A stretch of 64,000 bases of DNA, taken from Ornithinimicrobium sufpigmenti (GTDB taxonomy: Bacteria; Actinomycetota; Actinomycetes; Actinomycetales; Dermatophilaceae). Where the stretch lies: NCBI RefSeq assembly GCF_004322775.1, contig NZ_CP036403.1, positions 186,001 to 250,000 of the forward strand. Direction: 5' to 3'. Position numbers and translations under genes: made by a program. This document shows positions 60,214 to 64,000 of the stretch, one piece after another. Each line of letters starts with the position of its first letter. The first letter of the stretch is position 1. Under the pieces are notes generated by a model, which worked only from the letters and a program-made list of their open reading frames with translations, did not search any database and was not told the origin of the DNA.

Positions 60214-61022
60214 CCAGCCCCGAGGCACCGGACCCCGCGCTCGCCGCGGCAGCCGCCGACGGCGTTCCTGGCGTGGCGCGGCTCGTCGGGCTCGACCAGC
60301 TGCCCACGGACGAGTGGGCCGCCGTCGAGATCGTGGCGGCGCTGGTCGACCGGGCCTTCGCTGCCGGGAACCACCGGGTCGAGGCCGAGGTCCCCTCCGC
60401 GGAGCCGGCGCTGCAACGGGTGCTGCGCCGGGTCGGGTTGCGCCCAGAGGGTATGGCGCGCGGGCGCGCGACGGGCCCGGACGGCATACCGGTGGACGTG
60501 GTCCGGATGGCGCGGCTGCGCGACGACCCCGAGCCGGGGGAGCCGGGCGCCTTCCTCGGGATGCTCAACGCCACCCTGCCCCGCAAGCGGGTGATCGTCC
60601 AGGGCGTCGCCGACGACGGGGCCGGGCGGTTCCTGCTCTGCGAGCTGACCTACAAGGCGCACTGGGACCTGCCCGGTGGGGTCGCCGAGCCCGCGGAGTC
60701 GCCGGTGACCAGCCTGCGGCGCGAGCTGCGCGAGGAGCTGGGCCTGGACCTGCCCGTCGGTGAGCTCATCGCGGTCGACTGGCTCCCGCCCTACAAGCAG
60801 TGGGAGGACGCGGTGCTGCTGGTCTTCGACCTGGGCAGCGTCCCCGACCTCATCGAGCGGGCCGTGCTGCAGCCCACCGAGCTGCGCGCCGTGCACTGGA
60901 CCCGGCCCGAGCAGGCCGGCGACCACGTCGCCCCCTACGTGGCCCGGCTGCTCGACGCCCTGGCCGACCGGTCGCCCGGGCGTTGCCTGTTCCTGGAGGA
61001 CGGGCTGCCGCGCTGCGGCTGA
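60210..61022 (+). CDS. Nudix hydrolase with GNAT-like N-terminal half
   Basis: A 270-residue protein. About residues 125-150 hold the Nudix box GGVAEPAESPVTSLRRELREELGL (G-x5-E-x7-REUXEEXGU), so it hydrolyses a nucleoside diphosphate derivative. The first 110 residues look like the C-terminal half of a RimJ/RimL-type acetyltransferase (VDRAFAAGNHRVEAEV, VLRRVGLRPEGMARGR) without a full acetyl-CoA site. The GTG at 60210 overlaps the paaN stop (GTGTGA), so the two are coupled. The half-domain may bind substrate; this is inference. Confidence 0.8.
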   Translation: MTSPEAPDPALAAAAADGVPGVARLVGLDQLPTDEWAAVEIVAALVDRAFAAGNHRVEAEVPSAEPALQRVLRRVGLRPEGMARGRATGPDGIPVDVVRMARLRDDPEPGEPGAFLGMLNATLPRKRVIVQGVADDGAGRFLLCELTYKAHWDLPGGVAEPAESPVTSLRRELREELGLDLPVGELIAVDWLPPYKQWEDAVLLVFDLGSVPDLIERAVLQPTELRAVHWTRPEQAGDHVAPYVARLLDALADRSPGRCLFLEDGLPRCG

Positions 61023-61058
61023 GTGCTGCGCGCGTGCCGCTGCTGCCAGGATGAGGCC

Positions 61059-62108
61059 ATGACCACTCCGACCTCGCCGCGCGGCATCGAGCTGCACACC
61101 GTCCAGACGACCCGTCTGCGCACCGCCTTCCGGGCCGCCGGCGACCTCGGCGCACCGGTGCTGGTGCTCCTGCACGGCAACGTCTCCTCCTCCGCGTTCT
61201 TCGAGCACCTGATGACCGACCTCATCGCCGACTTCCGCATCGTCGCCCCCGACTTCCGGGGGTATGGCGACTCCGAGCGCAAGGCGATCGACGGCACCCG
61301 GGGCGTGGCGGACCTCTCCGACGACACGGCCGCGCTGCTGGACGCGCTCGGGATCGAGGGCCCCGTGGACGTGCTCGGCTGGTCGGCGGGCGGCAACGTG
61401 GCCCTGCAGCTGGCGATCGACCACCCGGGCCGGGTGCGCAGGCTCGTGCTGGAGGCGCCGGGCAGCCCGTTCGGTTTCGGCGGCAGCACCGGGCTGGACG
61501 GCCGCCCGGTCGCCGACGACTTCGCCGGCAGCGGCGGCGGCACGGTCAACCCCCAGTTCGTCCAGGCGTTGCTCGACGGTGACCGGGGCGAGGAGGCGGT
61601 GAGCCCACGGACCACGCTGAGGTCGTTCTACGTCAAGCCCGGCTTCACCTTCGCCGAGGAGGACGAGGAGGCCTACGTCGACGCCATGCTCAAGACCTCC
61701 GTCGGGGACGACGTCTATCCCGGTGACCGGGCCAGCTCGGAGAACTGGCCCGGGGTGGCGCCGGGCAGGACCGGCATGAACAACGCGCTGTCGCCCAAGT
61801 ACCTGCGCCAGGGTGCCTTCGCCGACCTCGACCCGGCCCCGCCCGTGCTGTGGATCCGGGGCGACGCCGACCAGATCGTCTCCGACACCTCGATGTTCGA
61901 CATGGCCCAGCTGGGCAAGCTCGGGGCCCTGCCGGGCTACCCCGGCGAGGAGGTCTGCCCCACCCAGCCGATGGTCTCGCAGATGCGCACCGTGCTCGAG
62001 GCGGCCGGGAACGTCACCGAGGTCGTGTACGAGGACACCGGCCACAGCCCGCACCTGGAGCAGCGGCAGCGCTTCGTCGACGACGTCCGCAGCCTCCTCC
62101 GGGCGTGA
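61059..62108 (+). CDS. alpha/beta hydrolase
   Basis: A 349-residue alpha/beta hydrolase. Oxyanion motif LLHGNVSSSAFF, nucleophile elbow GWSAGGN, acid WIRGDADQIVSD and His in DTGHSPHLEQ. The lid region (about residues 135-240) is longer than usual. Esterase, lactonase or C-C hydrolase activity cannot be told apart; its location next to paa genes is weak context. ATG 61059 has a GGATGAGG site and CAGGAT 6 nt upstream. It converges with deoD, 7 bp apart. Confidence 0.88.
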   Translation: MTTPTSPRGIELHTVQTTRLRTAFRAAGDLGAPVLVLLHGNVSSSAFFEHLMTDLIADFRIVAPDFRGYGDSERKAIDGTRGVADLSDDTAALLDALGIEGPVDVLGWSAGGNVALQLAIDHPGRVRRLVLEAPGSPFGFGGSTGLDGRPVADDFAGSGGGTVNPQFVQALLDGDRGEEAVSPRTTLRSFYVKPGFTFAEEDEEAYVDAMLKTSVGDDVYPGDRASSENWPGVAPGRTGMNNALSPKYLRQGAFADLDPAPPVLWIRGDADQIVSDTSMFDMAQLGKLGALPGYPGEEVCPTQPMVSQMRTVLEAAGNVTEVVYEDTGHSPHLEQRQRFVDDVRSLLRA

Positions 62109-62115
62109 GCGGGGG

Positions 62116-62835
62116 TCAGCCCGGCAGCGGAGTGGCGAGCGCCGCGTCCAGGGCGATGGTGACCATGTCCGCGAAGGTCTGCTCGCGCTCCTCCGCCGAG
62201 GTCTCCTCACCGGTGACGATGTGGTCGGAGACGGTGCACACCGCCAGCGCCTGCCGGCCGTGGCGCGCGGCGAGCGTGTAGATCTCGGCCGCCTCCATCT
62301 CCACCGCGACGACGCCGTACTCGACCACCTGCTGGGTCAGCTCCGGCCGCGGGTGGTAGAAGCTGTCGGAGCTGAAGACCGTCCCGACCAGGTGCGGGGT
62401 CCGGGACTCCTCGGCGGCCCGGACGGCGGCGCGCAGCAGTCCGAAGTCGGCCACGGCCGGGTAGTGGTAGCCCTGGAAACGCAGCGCGTTCATCGAGCTG
62501 TCGGTCGCGGCGGCCTGGGCCAGGACCACGTCGCGGACCTTCAGCCGCTCGGTGAGCGCCCCGCAGGAGCCGACGCGGACCAGCTGCTGCACGTCATACT
62601 CGCGGATCAGCTCGTTGGCGTAGATCGACGCGGACGGCTGCCCCATGCCGGTCCCCTGCACGGAGACCCGCTCACCGCGGAAGGTGCCGGTGTAGCCCAG
62701 CATGCCGCGCACCTGAGAGTAGCACTCGGCGCCCTCCAGGAAGTTCTCGGCGATCCACCGCGCCCGCAGCGGGTCACCGGGCAGGAGGATGCGGGGGGCG
62801 ATCTGACCGGGCTGGGCGGCGATGTGGGTGCTCAC
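62116..62835 (-). CDS. deoD: purine-nucleoside phosphorylase (DeoD type)
   Basis: A 239-residue hexameric-type phosphorylase that cleaves purine (deoxy)nucleosides with phosphate. Features: [17 protein letters not shown] (phosphate site), [32 protein letters not shown] and the catalytic Asp in VSDHIVTGE. Length near 235 fits DeoD. GTG at 62833-62835 is chosen: TACCCT on the reverse strand ends 6 nt before it. Divergent from the glycosyltransferase gene. Confidence 0.94.
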   Translation of the reverse strand: MSTHIAAQPGQIAPRILLPGDPLRARWIAENFLEGAECYSQVRGMLGYTGTFRGERVSVQGTGMGQPSASIYANELIREYDVQQLVRVGSCGALTERLKVRDVVLAQAAATDSSMNALRFQGYHYPAVADFGLLRAAVRAAEESRTPHLVGTVFSSDSFYHPRPELTQQVVEYGVVAVEMEAAEIYTLAARHGRQALAVCTVSDHIVTGEETSAEEREQTFADMVTIALDAALATPLPG

Positions 62836-62915
62836 GCAGCAAGGGTATGCGGGCCGGCGAGCTGGCGGGGCGTGCGGGATCTGCGAGTGGCGGTGCTTCT
62901 CATCCGCCTCTCGTT

Positions 62916-62946
62916 CGTGAGATGTTCTGTGGTCCCGTGAGATGTT
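62916..62946 (+). promoter_or_regulatory. two CGTGAGATGTT direct repeats 20 bp apart
   Basis: CGTGAGATGTT at 62916-62926 and 62936-62946 lies in the 147-bp gap between deoD and the glycosyltransferase gene. Direct repeats spaced two helical turns apart look like a regulator site; no regulator is adjacent. Confidence 0.4.
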
Positions 62947-62982
62947 GGTGGGCGTCGCCCGCGTTCGAGGAGGAACGAGCAG

Positions 62983-64000
62983 ATGAGCACGACCAGCGTG
63001 GTGCGCACCGTCGGCGGGGCGCTGCTCGCCGCCCGTGACGGTCCACCGGCCGACGAGGCGCTGCGACTGCGTGCCCTCGCGCTGCGCAGCGGCCACGACA
63101 CGGTCGGCGACGCCCTGGCGCTCCGGGCGGGCAGCCCGGTCCCCGCATCCGTGCTGGTGGCCCGGCTCGCCTCCGGCATGCCGGTCCCGGCGGCCCTGCC
63201 CGCCCTGACCTCCCAGGAGTCCCTGCCGGCGACCCTCGCGCTCGCCACCGCCCTCGTCGGTATGCAGCGCAGCGAGCCGGAGCTGCAGGCAGGGGTGGCG
63301 CTGTTCGAGGCGGTGCTCACCGCGCACGGTCCGCGGGCGCTGACCAGCCAGGACCAGCGCCACCTGGCCCAGGCTGCCTTCCTGGCCGGCCGGCACGACC
63401 TGGTCGAGCACGCGCTCGAGGTGCTGCCCCGGCTCACCGACGCCGTCGCCTCGGGGCTGCGGGCCGACCTGGCCAACCCCGTCGTCGGGGGGCCCACGGC
63501 ACGTCCGCACGCGGAGTGGGAGCGGCTCTTCGGGGCCCGGTTCGTGGCCCGTGAGCTGGCGCCTCCGCAGGTGGACCCGGGGCGGGCCTGCCTCTTCGAC
63601 GGTCTGCACCTGTCGCCGTCCCGCTCCGTCGACGGCCCCCTGGTCACCGTCGTGGTCCCCGCCTACCGGCCGGACGAGGGCCTGGTCACCTCGGTGCGCT
63701 CGATCCTGGCGCAGAGCCACGGCAACCTCGAGGTCCTGCTCGTCGACGACTGCTCCGGGCCGGACTACCAGCAGCTGTTCGCCCGCGTCGAGGCGCTGGA
63801 CGAGCGGGTCCGCCTGATCCGGCAGGAGCGCAACGGGGGGTCCTACCTGGCCCGCAACACCGCCCTGGCCCAGGCGCGCGGCGAGCTGGTGACGACCCAG
63901 GACGCCGACGACTGGAGCCATCCGGAACGCATCGCGGCCCAGGTGGCGCTGATGGCGCAGCACCCAGGTGCCCCCGCGAGCCGCAGCGCGGCCATCCGCT
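62983..64000 (+). CDS. family 2 glycosyltransferase, N-terminal part (runs off the window)
   Basis: At least 339 residues; the gene continues beyond the window end. The first about 200 residues are Ala/Leu-rich helices, perhaps TPR-like. Then comes a GT-A domain: VTVVVPAYRPDEGLVTSVRS, LEVLLVDDCSGPDY, and the DxD in TTQDADDWSHPERIAAQV. It resembles glycan-building GT2 enzymes with an N-terminal helical extension. GAGGAGGAACGAGC precedes the ATG. The C-terminal part and acceptor are not visible. Confidence 0.88.
   Translation, partial: MSTTSVVRTVGGALLAARDGPPADEALRLRALALRSGHDTVGDALALRAGSPVPASVLVARLASGMPVPAALPALTSQESLPATLALATALVGMQRSEPELQAGVALFEAVLTAHGPRALTSQDQRHLAQAAFLAGRHDLVEHALEVLPRLTDAVASGLRADLANPVVGGPTARPHAEWERLFGARFVARELAPPQVDPGRACLFDGLHLSPSRSVDGPLVTVVVPAYRPDEGLVTSVRSILAQSHGNLEVLLVDDCSGPDYQQLFARVEALDERVRLIRQERNGGSYLARNTALAQARGELVTTQDADDWSHPERIAAQVALMAQHPGAPASRSAAIR

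Noticed and set aside
1..64000. tRNA, rRNA or riboswitch
   Set aside because: I found no cloverleaf-like or rRNA-like sequence. Intergenic hairpins are simple stems without riboswitch cores.

Overview
The window is chromosomal DNA of a very GC-rich (about 70 %, by eye) Gram-positive actinobacterium. High GC, GTG starts, many leaderless starts (a TANNNT -10 box ending 6-8 nt before the start codon), actinobacterial families of unknown function (DUF5926, DUF4446, DUF222-HNH), a CsoR copper operon and a phenylacetate cluster all point to Actinomycetota. A Micrococcales relative of the Intrasporangiaceae/Ornithinimicrobium type is my inference. No rRNA, tRNA, prophage or CRISPR array was seen. 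There is one insertion sequence (IS630 family, 17820-18945) and one clearly frame-broken gene (Nudix, 27121-27581).

Layout. 0.1-3 kb: small membrane protein, then a reverse-strand acyl-CoA operon (DUF4442 hotdog, class III CoA transferase, acyl-CoA dehydrogenase). 3-8.3 kb: YchJ, DinB-like protein, a metal P-type ATPase with a separate HMA chaperone, LURP-one-like and DUF3806-like proteins. 8.3-11.2 kb: an RCK-gated K+ channel-like protein with a small four-helix membrane partner, then a SprT-like metalloprotein. 11.3-14.8 kb: a sugar ABC importer (binding lipoprotein plus two permeases, no ATPase). 15-17.5 kb: a MurE-like ligase and Lgt. 17.5-19 kb: a 22-bp repeat array and the IS. 19-27 kb: 3-hydroxyisobutyryl-CoA hydrolase, DUF5926, glycosyltransferase, a large membrane protein, DUF4446, diacylglycerol kinase-like protein, SerS. 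27-30.5 kb: broken Nudix gene and a long DUF222-HNH gene. 30.6-35.1 kb: a two-component system followed by a NatAB-type exporter. 35.2-37.6 kb: HAD phosphatase, SpoU methyltransferase, VOC protein. 37.7-40.7 kb: csoR-copZ-copA with a clear CsoR operator. 40.8-46.8 kb: XRE regulator/membrane protein pair, purB-barstar-barnase, GalE, BlaI/M56 pair. 46.8-55 kb: a four-gene exporter with two very large FtsX-type permeases and an ATPase carrying an AbrB-like tail. 55-60.2 kb: paaH-paaI-paaK diverging from paaN. 60.2-64 kb: a fused GNAT-like/Nudix protein, alpha/beta hydrolase, purine nucleoside phosphorylase and the start of a glycosyltransferase.

The most unusual DNA-level signals are: arrays of a 22-bp unit in two intergenic regions (17570-17812 and 55095-55180) with a possibly related 23-bp triple repeat over the stop of the MurE-like gene; long nested intergenic hairpins, three of which share an arm motif near GTGCAGGAACGTTGT; and a dispersed GGTATGC/GCATACC word that brings in otherwise rare ATA codons. 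At the protein level the best leads are the ABC ATPase-AbrB fusion, the MurE-like ligase with EDHR where DNPR is expected, the CPG metal-site motif in the first P-type ATPase, and the barstar/barnase pair coupled to purB.
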